A stretch of DNA of 52,483 nucleotides, taken from Thermoanaerobaculia bacterium. GTDB taxonomy: Bacteria > Acidobacteriota > Thermoanaerobaculia > Thermoanaerobaculales > Sulfomarinibacteraceae. Below the pieces are notes generated by a model, which saw only the letters and a program-made list of their open reading frames with translations, ran no database searches and was not told where the DNA came from. Numbering within the stretch: the stretch's first letter is position 1; each line of letters begins with the position of its first letter. A program made the translations under genes and the position numbers. The stretch spans positions 1-52,483 of the forward strand of contig JAMOVQ010000047.1 in assembly GCA_027067575.1 (NCBI GenBank). The letters are read 5' to 3'. Positions 22,538 to 31,671 of the stretch are shown piece by piece.

Positions 22538-23031
22538 CAGCACGAACGGTCCTGCCATGGTCCGACGGCTGTTTCGTCTGCGGTTCGGAGAACCCCCGCG
22601 GCCTCGGGCTGCGGTTCGAGGTCGAACCGGACGGGACGGTGGTGATCGACCCGCTTGTCATCGATGCGGCGTTCGAAGGGTACCCGGGCCACGTTCACGG
22701 CGGCGTGGTGACGGCGGTGCTCGACGAGGCGGCCGGATGGGCGTGCACCATGGCCTCGGGACACCTCCTGTTCACGGTGGAGTTCACCGTCCGTTTCCGC
22801 CGCCCCGTTCCAGGGGACACTCCCCTGCGGCTCGAGGCGAGCTGCCTGGAGAGCAGGCGAAGGATCTCGACGGGGCGTGCGGTGATCCTCGGCGGAGAGG
22901 GCAAGGTTCTCGCCGAGGGGGCGGGCCGGTTCGTGCGGGTCCCCGAGGCCGACGAACGGGCGACGATCCCCGAGCTCAGGATGCCCGGCCGGGCCGCAGA
23001 ACCGGAGGATCTCCGGGGGGGCGGCCGCTGA
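22534..23031 (+). CDS. PaaI-like hotdog thioesterase
   Basis: 165 aa. The N-terminus CFVCGSENPRGLGLRF and the core YPGHVHGGVVTAVLDEAAGWA match the 4-hydroxybenzoyl-CoA/PaaI hotdog thioesterase fold (HGGxxxxxxDE with Asp/Glu near the active site). Likely hydrolyses an acyl-CoA or acyl-ACP; substrate unknown. Overlaps lpxB by ATGA. An exact REP 13-mer at 22813-22825 is read as GDTP in the segment PVPGDTPLRLEA, where this family often has PxxGxxL. So it may be native sequence and not an insertion. Confidence 0.85.
   Translation: MTARTVLPWSDGCFVCGSENPRGLGLRFEVEPDGTVVIDPLVIDAAFEGYPGHVHGGVVTAVLDEAAGWACTMASGHLLFTVEFTVRFRRPVPGDTPLRLEASCLESRRRISTGRAVILGGEGKVLAEGAGRFVRVPEADERATIPELRMPGRAAEPEDLRGGGR
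22813..22825 (+). repeat. Exact REP 13-mer in the thioesterase gene
   Basis: GGGGACACTCCCC, isolated, read as G-D-T-P. No second copy or decayed copy nearby, unlike the other coding REPs. Confidence 0.6.
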
Positions 23032-23053
23032 CCTCGGGGCGGGCCGGCGGTGG

Positions 23054-23059
23054 TAGAAT
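23054..23059 (+). promoter_or_regulatory. -10 box upstream of rimO
   Basis: TAGAAT 18 nt upstream of ATG 23078, in the 46-bp gap after the thioesterase gene; a short leader containing CGGAGG (ribosome-binding site) follows. Confidence 0.5.
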
Positions 23060-23077
23060 CCGGCGCCCGGAGGCTCG

Positions 23078-24484
23078 ATGGACGGGCAGCGAAGGGGGGG
23101 CGGCATCACCGGTCGGAAGCGGGTCGCGATGGTCGCGTTGGGGTGCGCGAAGAACCTCGTGGACGGGGAGGTCATGCTCGGTCGGCTGACCCGGGAGGGC
23201 CACGAGATCGTCGCGGACGTCGAAGCGGCGGACGTCGTGGTCGTGAACACCTGTGGTTTCATCCTCGACGCCAAGCAGGAGTCGATCGACGCGATTCTGG
23301 AAGCGGCGGCGCTGCGGCGTGAGGGCGTCATCGAACGGCTCGTGGTCGCCGGGTGCATGTCGCAGCGGTACGCGAAGGAGCTCGCCGCGGAGATCCCGGA
23401 GATCGATACGTTCGTCGGTCTCGACGAACTGGAGACCATCGGGGATGCGGTCTCCGGGCGTACCAGCGGTCACCTCCCGGACCAGCGCGGGGCGCTGCGG
23501 CTGTACGACCACACGAACCCGAGGCTCCTCTCCACGGGCGTTCACGCGTTTCTCAAGGTCGCGGAGGGGTGCGACAATCCGTGTGCCTTCTGCCACATCC
23601 CCAGAATGCGGGGACGGTTCCGCTCCCGGGCCCTCGACGACCTGGTGGCGGAGGCCCGCGCGCTGGAACTGGCCGGGGCGCGTGAGCTCGTGTTGATCGC
23701 CCAGGACACGACGCGGTACGGCGAGGACATCGGCCTGGACCGCGGCTTGCTCCGTCTCCTGGAGGTACTGCTCGGCTCGACGGGCTTCCCGTGGATCCGT
23801 GTGCTGTACGCCTACCCCGCGACACTGGACGAGGGCCTCTTCGACCTGATGGCGGCCGAGCCACGGCTCGTACCGTATCTCGACATCCCGTTCCAGCACG
23901 CGAGCCGGACGGTGCTGCGCGCCATGCGGCGCGGTGGGAGCGGCCGAACGTTCAGGGCGCTCGTCGAGCGTGCGCGGGGACGGGTGCCGGGACTGACGGT
24001 CCGCACGGCGTTCATCGTCGGCCATCCGGGGGAGGGTGAGGCGGAGTTCGAGGAGCTCGTCGAGCTCGTCGAGGCCGTCCGTTTCGACCACGTCGGGGTG
24101 TTCACCTACTCCTGGCAGGAGGAGAACCCGGGGGCGGGGCTGCACGATCCGGTCCCGGCCGAAGTGAAGGAGGAGCGCCGAAGGATCCTGATGGAGCGGC
24201 AGCAGGCCATCGCCCTGGAGATCAACGAAGCGCTCGTCGGACGCCGGTTCCCGGCGCTGGTGGAGGGACCGCTCGAGGAGATGCCGCTGCTGCTCCGGGG
24301 CAGGCTTTCCCGGCACGCCCCCGAGGTGGACGGGCGTCTGCTGATCAACGACGGTTTCGCGGAGACCGGCGCGCTGGTGGCAGTCGAGATCACCGAGGCG
24401 CATCCGTACGACCTCGTCGGCCGGATCACCGGCGTGCTCGACCCGGCCCCGCCGCGGCCAGCGGCCCTCCCGGTGGTGGGGTAG
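23078..24484 (+). CDS. rimO: Ribosomal protein S12 methylthiotransferase
   Basis: 468 aa; radical-SAM enzyme that methylthiolates an aspartate of ribosomal protein S12. The N-terminal MTTase domain has cysteines in LGCAKNLVDGEVM, NTCGF and GCMSQRYAKEL. The radical SAM cluster motif is CDNPCAFCHIP, followed by RGRFRSR, which separates RimO from MiaB (CDEFCTYC in this window). A TRAM-like C-terminus (PALVEG...DLVGRI) closes the protein. ATG 23078 has CGGAGG upstream and a -10 box (TAGAAT) 18 nt before it. Confidence 0.93.
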   Translation: MDGQRRGGGITGRKRVAMVALGCAKNLVDGEVMLGRLTREGHEIVADVEAADVVVVNTCGFILDAKQESIDAILEAAALRREGVIERLVVAGCMSQRYAKELAAEIPEIDTFVGLDELETIGDAVSGRTSGHLPDQRGALRLYDHTNPRLLSTGVHAFLKVAEGCDNPCAFCHIPRMRGRFRSRALDDLVAEARALELAGARELVLIAQDTTRYGEDIGLDRGLLRLLEVLLGSTGFPWIRVLYAYPATLDEGLFDLMAAEPRLVPYLDIPFQHASRTVLRAMRRGGSGRTFRALVERARGRVPGLTVRTAFIVGHPGEGEAEFEELVELVEAVRFDHVGVFTYSWQEENPGAGLHDPVPAEVKEERRRILMERQQAIALEINEALVGRRFPALVEGPLEEMPLLLRGRLSRHAPEVDGRLLINDGFAETGALVAVEITEAHPYDLVGRITGVLDPAPPRPAALPVVG

Positions 24485-24494
24485 GGGAGGCGGC

Positions 24495-25460
24495 GTGCAG
24501 ATTCTCTGGGATCCCATGGGGCGCGACGATCCGCCACGCGGGGCGGTCCTCTCCATCGGCAACTTCGATGGCGTCCACCTCGGGCACCAGGAGATCCTCC
24601 GCACCGTCGTGTCCCGGGGGCGAGAGCTCGAGCTTCCCGCCGTTGCCATGACATTCGATCCCCACCCGTTGAAGGTCCTGCGCCCCCAGGAGGCACCTCG
24701 GCTCTTGACCACCATGCCGCAGAGGCTCCAGCTGCTGGAGCGCATGGGCCTCGACGCCACGCTCGTCATGCCGTTCGCCCGTGAGTTCGCCCGGATGCCG
24801 GCCGACCGGTTCGTCCGGGAGGTCCTGGTGGAGCGCCTCGCCATCCGGGAGGTTCACATCGGGGCGAACTTCCGGTTCGGGGCGGACCGCGGAGGAAGCG
24901 TCGACCTGCTGCGCAGCATGGGACGGGAGCTCGGGTTCGAGGCCAACGGCGTGCCCCCGGTCGTGCTGGACGGCGAGGTCGTCTCCTCCACGCGGGTCCG
25001 GCGCGCCGTGGCCCACGGCAGGGTGGAGGCGGCATGGAAGCTCCTCGGCCAGCCGCTGTTCGTCGACGGGTCGGTGTTCCGCGGCGAGCGTCTCGGGCGA
25101 AAGCTCGGGTTCCCGACACTGAACATCGAGGTCGAAAACGAGCTGTTTCCGGCCCATGGCGTGTACGTGACCGTGGTCCACATCCCGTCGTTCGGCCGCA
25201 ACTTTCCGTCGGTGACCAACATCGGCGTCAGGCCCACGGTGTACGAGAACTACCGAACCACCGTGGAGGCGCACCTGCTCGATTTCACCGCGGACGTCTA
25301 CCGTGAGACGGTCCGGCTGTTTTTCCTCGCACGGCTTCGTGAGGAGAAGGTGTTCGCCTCGACGATGCAGCTGGTGGCTCAGATCCGGCGGGACGTGGAG
25401 GCCGCGCGGATGTGGTTCCTCACCCATCCTCCCGAGAGTCTGGAGCTCGTGACGCCGTGA
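24495..25460 (+). CDS. ribF: Bifunctional riboflavin kinase/FAD synthetase
   Basis: 321 aa; makes FMN and then FAD. The N-terminal FAD synthetase half has IGNFDGVHLGHQEIL (nucleotidyltransferase HxGH-type motif) and MTFDPHPLKV. The middle has VSSTRVRRAVAHGRV. The C-terminal flavokinase half has GERLGRKLGFPTLNI and TNIGVRPT. GTG 24495 is preceded by GGGGAGG. It sits 10 nt after rimO and overlaps the PrsW-like gene (GTGA). Confidence 0.95.
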   Translation: MQILWDPMGRDDPPRGAVLSIGNFDGVHLGHQEILRTVVSRGRELELPAVAMTFDPHPLKVLRPQEAPRLLTTMPQRLQLLERMGLDATLVMPFAREFARMPADRFVREVLVERLAIREVHIGANFRFGADRGGSVDLLRSMGRELGFEANGVPPVVLDGEVVSSTRVRRAVAHGRVEAAWKLLGQPLFVDGSVFRGERLGRKLGFPTLNIEVENELFPAHGVYVTVVHIPSFGRNFPSVTNIGVRPTVYENYRTTVEAHLLDFTADVYRETVRLFFLARLREEKVFASTMQLVAQIRRDVEAARMWFLTHPPESLELVTP

Positions 25461-26470
25461 CGCTCGCCTCGCTCCTCGTCGCCGTGATCGCCCTCGGAGT
25501 CTCCTCGGCGTTCCTGCTGCTCGTCCTGGCAGCCGTCTGGTTCTTCGACCGGTACGACCGGGAACCGCTGGCACTGGTGGCGGCGGTCTTTCTGTGGGGG
25601 GCGATTCCCGTTCCGATCCTCGCCGTGATCGCTGAGGGTCTCACCGGTCACGTCATGGCCGCCGTGGGCCGCGGCCCCTGGCTCGGCTTCGCCCAGAGCG
25701 TGATGGTGGCGCCGGTGATCGAGGAGCTGCTCAAGGGTCTGGCGGTGCTGGGCGTCGTGATCCTGTCGGACCAGTTCGACAACCCGACGGACGGGGTGGT
25801 CTACGGTACCGCGGTCGGCCTTGGCTTCGCCATGGCAGAGAACGCGCTCTACGCCCTCGGAGCGCTCGGACAGGGGCCCGCGCACGTCGGGTTGCTCGTT
25901 CTCGTCCGGACCGTGACGAGCGCCGGTGTTCACGCCGTGGCATCGGCGGCGCTCGGCGGGTTTCTCGGAATCGCCTACCTCTCCCGCCGGTGGAGCGCAC
26001 GGATCGTCGTTGCCGTCGCGGGTTTCCTCGTTGCGGCGGGTATCCACACGGCCTGGAACCTCGCCGCCGAACGGTGGGCTCTCTACGGCGATGGCCACTC
26101 CCTCGCAACAGCGCTCCTCTCCCTGCCGGTGGTATACATCCTCTATCTCGGGGTCCTGGCCGCCTTCCTTCACTGGGAGCACCGGCTGCTTGTCCGGGAG
26201 CTTTCACAGGAGGTGGAGCTTGGCGTCTTGCCCGTCTGGGTCGCCGAAGTGATCCCCCGGTACCGCCTCAGAATCCGGTCGGACTGGTGGCCCTCGCGCG
26301 AGGAACGGACCGTCATCGCACGCCTCCTCACACGTCTGGCGTTTCGCAAGCACGCCATCGCACACCTCCCGGAGGCGGAGGCGCAACTGGCCGGTCTGGA
26401 GGTCGTTCGGCTCCGGGAACGTGTTCGGAGGGTTCTCGGCGAGGATCCCGACGGGGAGACGCTCTCGTGA
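25457..26470 (+). CDS. PrsW-like intramembrane metalloprotease
   Basis: 337 aa with about seven or eight membrane segments in residues 1-245 and a charged cytoplasmic tail. Motifs of the PrsW/CPBP-type group are visible: APVIEELLKG (Glu89-Glu90), FAMAENALYAL, HAVASAALGGF and IHTAWN, which could supply zinc and catalytic residues. PrsW in Bacillus cleaves an anti-sigma factor; no anti-sigma/sigma pair is present here, so the target is unknown. GTG 25457 overlaps the ribF stop. Confidence 0.82.
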   Translation: MTLASLLVAVIALGVSSAFLLLVLAAVWFFDRYDREPLALVAAVFLWGAIPVPILAVIAEGLTGHVMAAVGRGPWLGFAQSVMVAPVIEELLKGLAVLGVVILSDQFDNPTDGVVYGTAVGLGFAMAENALYALGALGQGPAHVGLLVLVRTVTSAGVHAVASAALGGFLGIAYLSRRWSARIVVAVAGFLVAAGIHTAWNLAAERWALYGDGHSLATALLSLPVVYILYLGVLAAFLHWEHRLLVRELSQEVELGVLPVWVAEVIPRYRLRIRSDWWPSREERTVIARLLTRLAFRKHAIAHLPEAEAQLAGLEVVRLRERVRRVLGEDPDGETLS

Positions 26471-26478
26471 CGCTCTGC

Positions 26479-26484
26479 TAGACT
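26479..26484 (+). promoter_or_regulatory. Possible -10 box of the subtilisin gene
   Basis: TAGACT 74 nt upstream of ATG 26559; -35 not recognised. Confidence 0.35.
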
Positions 26485-26558
26485 GCCTCAAACGGTTCCA
26501 CGGGCAGGATCCGCGGGAGGTGGCGGTGGGGCTGGCGTGGAACGTATGGAGGGTTTCG

Positions 26559-29500
26559 ATGCGTCGTCTTTCCTGTCTCATCGCCGTCTTTCTGGGCCTC
26601 CTCGTCTTGTCGGCCGGTCAGCTGGCCGCGGAGAGGATCCATCTCGCGGGCGCCTCCTTCGATCCGGCGGATGGCGCTCACCCAGGCGTCCGCGGCAACC
26701 CGCCGTTGATCCTGATCCAGTTCGAGGGGCCGGTCACGCGGGCGATGAAACGTGCCGTGGAGAAGCAGGGTGCGGAGCTGCTGGCCTACGTTCCGAGGGA
26801 CACGTTCATTGCGAGGTTCGACGGCGGGCAGCGTGACGCCGGCACACTCCTCGGTGTCCCGGGAGTCCTGTGGGTGGGCGAGTACCGGGCAGCGTACAAG
26901 ATCCATCCGGCGGTGCTGTCGCTCGAGGGCGATTCCAAGGAACCGGTGGAGATCGACGTGGAGCTCGTCCCGTGGGCCGACGCCACCTCCGTGATCCGGG
27001 AGATCCGTGAGGCCACCGGAGGCCGGACGGCGGCGTCCGGCGTGTTCCGCAAGCCGCACCGGTACCGGGTCCGGTTCCGGACGGTGCTCGCCGATGCGGC
27101 CATGGTCGCCCGGGCGCTGGCGGCGCGGGGCGACGTGCTCTCCGTGATGCACCACCCGAAGCCGGAGCTGCTCAATGACCACTCGGTGTGGGTAATCCAG
27201 AACTACGACGTGACCAACGGCCCGACGGAGGCGTCGGCGAGCGTGCCGCGGCAGTACCCGCAGTCGGCCACTATCTGGCACCACGGCCTGATGGGCGAGG
27301 GCCAGATCGTCGCCGTGGCGGACTCAGGGATGAGCCGGATGTGCTTCTTCGAGTACGCCGATGGAGACTTTCCCACGCCGCAGGAGCTGACTCCGCCGGA
27401 CCTCGGGACCATCGACACGACGAAGAAAGTCATCGCCTACTACGTCGAGCCCGGCGCTGAGGCGTACGACCACTCGAGCCAGTCGTACCACGGCACCCAC
27501 GTCTCCGGGTCCGTGGCGGGCGACAACTACGCCAACCTGGCGGTGGAAGCGCAGGATCTTCCGAACCACGACCAGGGCGACGGCATGGCCCCGGCGGCGA
27601 AGCTCGTCATGCAGGACGTGGGCAGCTCGGGGGGGCTCTCCGGTCTCTCCGGCGACCTGACCGACATGTTCGACCAGGCGTACGAGGCGGGGGCCCGGAT
27701 CCACACGGACTCCTGGGGTGCCAACACTCCGTCGTACACCTCGGACGCCCAGGACATGGACGAGGCCATGTGGCGCCGGGAGGACATGATCTTCACGGTG
27801 GCGATGGGGAACTCGGGTCTTGCACCGGCCGACCACACCATCGGCGCCCCCGCCACGGCGAAGAACGTGGTCTCCGTCGGTGGCGTGACCAACGGAGGAT
27901 CGTCCACCCGGGCCGACGACATGACCCGGTATTCTCGAGGCCCCACGGAGGATGAGCGGCTCAAGCCCGACGTGGTGACCCCGGCCTCCAGCATCGTCTC
28001 CGCTTACGGTGGCTCCACCTGTTCCACGACCACGCTCTCCGGGACCTCCATGGCCACGCCCACGACGGCCGGCGCCGTGGCGCTGCTGCGGGAATACTTC
28101 GTCAAGGGGATCTGGAAGACGGGCGTCCAGGATGCGACGGACGGGGTCGACCCGTCGGGCGCCCTCCTCAAGGCCGCCCTGATCAACGGCGCCATGCCGC
28201 TGGGTTCCGTCAGCGGCTACGATCCGCTGGCTGGGACCGACGTGTCGACGATTCCCTCGATGGACCAGGGGTGGGGGAGGACGGAGCTCGAGGGCGCGTG
28301 CTACTTCGCCGGGGACGCCGAGCGCGTCCGGTACTGGGACGTGCGGCACCGGGACGGACTGGAGACCGGCGAGACCCGGGAGCTGCACGTCGATGTGCCC
28401 GCCGGTTCCTCCGTGCTCGCGGTGACCCTCGTCTGGTCCGATCCGCCGGCTACCACGGCGGCAGCAGTGGCGCTGGTCAACGACCTGGACCTCGAGGTCA
28501 TGGCGCCGGACGGGACCACGTACCGGGGCAACGTCTTCTCGAACGGCTGGTCCACAACGGGCGGCGACTTCGACCGGCTCAACCCGGTGGAGGGTGTGCG
28601 GCTCCAGAACCCTGCGGCGGGAACGTGGACGATCCGCGTGACGGGGTACGACGTGCCGGGGACAGGGATCGCGCTCAACTCAGACCGCCAGGGGTTCGCC
28701 GTGGTGGCGCGGTTCGGGGAGTGCACCGGCACGGCTCCTTCGGCGCCGACCGGCCTGTCCGCGGCGGACGATCCACCCAACGGTGTGCAACTCTCCTGGA
28801 CCGCCGCGGCGGGGGCCGTGCGGTACCTCGTCTACAAGGCGGAGGGTGGCTGTTCGTCGGACATCTCCGCGTTCACGCTGCTCGGCGAGACGACGGGGAC
28901 GAGCTATACCGATGACAGGGCCTACGGTGGCTACACCTACGCCTACCGGATCGTTGCGGACGGCGGGTGCAGCCAGTCTGACTGGTCGGCGTGCGCCTCC
29001 GTGACGTACACCGGACCGTGCGGTCTCGAACCCGGGTTTGGAGGACTGGAGGCGGCAACCAACGCGGGGACCGTCGGTGAATGCGCGGTGGACCTCTCCT
29101 GGAGCGCCGCGCAGGTGTTCTGCCCCCTTGGCCTCACGGCCCGGTACAACGTCTACCGCAGCACCGCCCCGCTCTTCATGCCGGGCCCGGGCAATCTCCT
29201 GACGACCACGACCGGCCTGACGTACCACGACGACGCGGTGGTCTCGGGGCAGCCGTACTACTACGTGGTCCGTGCGGAGGACTCCACTTCGGACGGGACC
29301 GGACCGAACGGCGGCAACGAGGAGGGGAACACGATCCGCCGGAAGGCTGTGCCCTGGACCGGGATGGACACAGCGGTATCGGATTTCGTGGACGACGGCG
29401 GGGACACCACCGCCTGGCTCGAGAACGAGTCCCCATGGACCATCACGGCCTCGGACAACCATACGGCCGGTGGGAGCTACTCGTACCGGTCGGCCCTCGA

Positions 29501-31598
29501 GGGCGAGAACTATCCGGCGGGAACCTGCGCGGCGCTGACGACGCCACCGCTCGAACTCGTGGCGGGCCAGGCCCACACCCTGACCTACTGGGCCCGGTAC
29601 AACATCGAGAGCGACTGGGACGGCGTGGTGGTCGAGATCTCCGCGGACGGCGGGACCTCCTGGCAGGATCTGCCACCGGCCGGCGGCTATCCCAACGATT
29701 TCAGCTCCACGGGGAACCCACCGATCAACGCCTGCGGGTACGATGCGAGCCACGGGGCGTTCAACGGTCCCTCGGGGAACTCGGCGCCAACGGCGTGGAC
29801 CGAGTACACCGCGGACCTCTCGGCGTGGGACGGCCAGACCGTGCAGGTCCGCTGGCACCTCTCCACCGACCCGGGATCGGAGTTTGAGGGGTTCTGGCTC
29901 GATGACATCTCGGTGACCGGCGTGCGGGGCCCCGGACGGTGTGCCCGCCACGCTGGCGAGGTCACCCTTGATGCCGAGATCTACTCGTGCGACGGGACCG
30001 TCGGGGTCGCCGTGGAGGACGCCGACCTGCTGGGGGATGGAACGGCCACGGTGACCGTCACCAGCTCGGCGGGCGACTCGGAGACCCTCACCGTCAATGA
30101 GACGCCGGCCTCGAGCGGGCATTTCGAGGGCACCATCAGCACCTCCGGGAACGCGCCCTCGACCAACAACGGGACACTGGAGGTCGCGGACGGCGGGACA
30201 CTCCAGGTCGAGTACATCGATGCCGACGACGGTAACGGCGGGACCAACGTCTCCAGGACCGCCTCGGCTCCAGTCGACTGCACGGCGCCGGTGGTCTCGA
30301 ACCTCCAGGTGACGGAGATCGGGGCCACAATGGCGCGGGTCACGTGGTCGACGGACGAGCCTGCGGACTCCTCGGCGACGGTCTCGCCCGGGGGCGTCAC
30401 GGCTTCGGAGACCGAGCGGGTGACGGCCCACGACCTGCTGCTGACCGGACTCAACCCCTGCACCGTCTACACCGTGACGGTCGCCTCCCGGGACGAGGCG
30501 GGGAACCTCGGAACCGGAGGGCCCACGGCTCCGTTCAGTACCCTGGACCAGACGCTGGCCGTGGACGATGACGTGGAGTCCGGCACCGGGCCGTGGACCG
30601 TGGACACGGCGGCCGACAACAACGGCGATCCGACGAACAACTGGTCGATCGTGGCGAACGGCACGGCACACTCGCCGACCCACGCCTGGTTCTCTGCAGA
30701 CGAGCCGAACATCAAGGACGACCGGCTCGTGGCCGGGCCGTTCACGCTTGGGACGGGAACCTCCACGCTGAGCTTCTGGCACACCTACAACCTGGAGAGC
30801 TCGTGGGACGGCGGCGTGCTCGAGATCTCCACCGACGGCGGTTCCACGTGGCAGGACGTCACTGCTGCCGGCGGAACGTTCTCGCAGGGCGGCTACACCA
30901 ACACCCTGCGCTCCAGCAGCAATCCGCTTGCCGGACGGGACGCCTGGACGGGCGACGCCTCGGGCTCGTTCTCCGAGGTCCGGGTGGACCTCTCGGCGCT
31001 GGCCGGGAGCGACGTGACGCTCCGGTTCCGGGTCGGATGCGACGGCTCCGTCAACCGGACCGGATGGTGGATCGACGACATCGTGCTCGAGACCCCCGGC
31101 CCCTGTCCCTGCACAGGTCCGGACTTCGACGGCATCGTCTCGGCCACCGCGGTCTCCGGAGAACCCGCGGCGGACCTCGCATGGAACGCGGCGGACGACA
31201 CGTGCAATACCGGCTCCATCGAGTACCTGATCTATGCCGGCGCCGGCGGCAACCCCGTCGACTGGACCGCTCCCGTGGCGTCCACCACGGCGCTGGCCCA
31301 CCGGCTGCACGGTCTGACACCGGGAACGGAGTACCGTTTCGGTGTCCGTGCCCGGGACGGGCTCGGACACGTGGACTCCAACACGGTGGAGGCCGGTCCC
31401 GTGACGGCGGAGGGGACAGGCCCCGACGGGGACGCGGACTGCGACGGAACGTTGGCTCCGGCGGACATCCCCGCCGTCGTCTCGGTGATTTTCGGCGCGG
31501 CGCCGGGAAGCTGCGCCGCCGAGGATGCGAACCGTGACGGCTCGGTGGACGCAGGGGACCCGGCGGCGATCCTCCGGTACCTGTTCGACGGCCTCTGA
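26559..31598 (+). CDS. Large secreted subtilisin-like protease with dockerin-like C-terminus
   Basis: 1679 aa. Signal peptide in residues 1-24 (LSCLIAVFLGLLVLSAGQLAA), prodomain to about 205, and S8 protease domain about 240-600. The complete triad is Asp255 (VAVADSGM), His314 (HGTHVSG) and Ser497 (SGTSMATP). A proprotein-convertase-like beta domain follows (WTIRVTGYDVPG), then two fibronectin III-like units. Two MAM/jelly-roll-like units share WDG-V-V/L-EIS-DGG-TWQD, separated by further FN3 repeats. The last about 55 residues (GDADCDG...AEDANRDGSVDAGD) look like a paired calcium-binding dockerin/EF-hand repeat. Probably an extracellular digestive protease. ATG 26559 has GGAGG 6 nt upstream; the frame is open before it but non-coding. 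Confidence 0.9.
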   Translation: MRRLSCLIAVFLGLLVLSAGQLAAERIHLAGASFDPADGAHPGVRGNPPLILIQFEGPVTRAMKRAVEKQGAELLAYVPRDTFIARFDGGQRDAGTLLGVPGVLWVGEYRAAYKIHPAVLSLEGDSKEPVEIDVELVPWADATSVIREIREATGGRTAASGVFRKPHRYRVRFRTVLADAAMVARALAARGDVLSVMHHPKPELLNDHSVWVIQNYDVTNGPTEASASVPRQYPQSATIWHHGLMGEGQIVAVADSGMSRMCFFEYADGDFPTPQELTPPDLGTIDTTKKVIAYYVEPGAEAYDHSSQSYHGTHVSGSVAGDNYANLAVEAQDLPNHDQGDGMAPAAKLVMQDVGSSGGLSGLSGDLTDMFDQAYEAGARIHTDSWGANTPSYTSDAQDMDEAMWRREDMIFTVAMGNSGLAPADHTIGAPATAKNVVSVGGVTNGGSSTRADDMTRYSRGPTEDERLKPDVVTPASSIVSAYGGSTCSTTTLSGTSMATPTTAGAVALLREYFVKGIWKTGVQDATDGVDPSGALLKAALINGAMPLGSVSGYDPLAGTDVSTIPSMDQGWGRTELEGACYFAGDAERVRYWDVRHRDGLETGETRELHVDVPAGSSVLAVTLVWSDPPATTAAAVALVNDLDLEVMAPDGTTYRGNVFSNGWSTTGGDFDRLNPVEGVRLQNPAAGTWTIRVTGYDVPGTGIALNSDRQGFAVVARFGECTGTAPSAPTGLSAADDPPNGVQLSWTAAAGAVRYLVYKAEGGCSSDISAFTLLGETTGTSYTDDRAYGGYTYAYRIVADGGCSQSDWSACASVTYTGPCGLEPGFGGLEAATNAGTVGECAVDLSWSAAQVFCPLGLTARYNVYRSTAPLFMPGPGNLLTTTTGLTYHDDAVVSGQPYYYVVRAEDSTSDGTGPNGGNEEGNTIRRKAVPWTGMDTAVSDFVDDGGDTTAWLENESPWTITASDNHTAGGSYSYRSALEGENYPAGTCAALTTPPLELVAGQAHTLTYWARYNIESDWDGVVVEISADGGTSWQDLPPAGGYPNDFSSTGNPPINACGYDASHGAFNGPSGNSAPTAWTEYTADLSAWDGQTVQVRWHLSTDPGSEFEGFWLDDISVTGVRGPGRCARHAGEVTLDAEIYSCDGTVGVAVEDADLLGDGTATVTVTSSAGDSETLTVNETPASSGHFEGTISTSGNAPSTNNGTLEVADGGTLQVEYIDADDGNGGTNVSRTASAPVDCTAPVVSNLQVTEIGATMARVTWSTDEPADSSATVSPGGVTASETERVTAHDLLLTGLNPCTVYTVTVASRDEAGNLGTGGPTAPFSTLDQTLAVDDDVESGTGPWTVDTAADNNGDPTNNWSIVANGTAHSPTHAWFSADEPNIKDDRLVAGPFTLGTGTSTLSFWHTYNLESSWDGGVLEISTDGGSTWQDVTAAGGTFSQGGYTNTLRSSSNPLAGRDAWTGDASGSFSEVRVDLSALAGSDVTLRFRVGCDGSVNRTGWWIDDIVLETPGPCPCTGPDFDGIVSATAVSGEPAADLAWNAADDTCNTGSIEYLIYAGAGGNPVDWTAPVASTTALAHRLHGLTPGTEYRFGVRARDGLGHVDSNTVEAGPVTAEGTGPDGDADCDGTLAPADIPAVVSVIFGAAPGSCAAEDANRDGSVDAGDPAAILRYLFDGL

Positions 31599-31625
31599 TC
31601 CGCCGTCAACGTTGTGTCAAACCCT

Positions 31626-31652
31626 GGGGCCGCGGCGCCACGCCGCGGCCCC
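31626..31652 (+). terminator. Strong GC hairpin after the subtilisin gene
   Basis: Perfect 12-bp stem: GGGGCCGCGGCG (31626-31637), loop CCA, then CGCCGCGGCCCC (31641-31652). No T-run follows, but the stem is the strongest in the window and lies 27 nt past the stop. A -10 box for the next gene begins 7 nt after it. Confidence 0.65.
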
Positions 31653-31659
31653 CGTACCG

Positions 31660-31665
31660 TACATT
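31660..31665 (+). promoter_or_regulatory. -10 box of a probable leaderless promoter
   Basis: TACATT followed by GGATCC and ATG 31672, a 6-nt gap. No ribosome-binding site. The place of a -35 box is taken by the terminator hairpin. Confidence 0.5.
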
Positions 31666-31671
31666 GGATCC

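Noticed and set aside
30160-30210. GGGACACTGG and GGGACACTCC in the subtilisin gene as REPs
   Set aside because: They share only 8-10 bases, lack the closing arm and encode a normal glycine/threonine stretch of the repeat domain.
31626-31652. The GC hairpin as a REP element
   Set aside because: No sequence relation to the REP family; position after a stop codon fits a terminator better.
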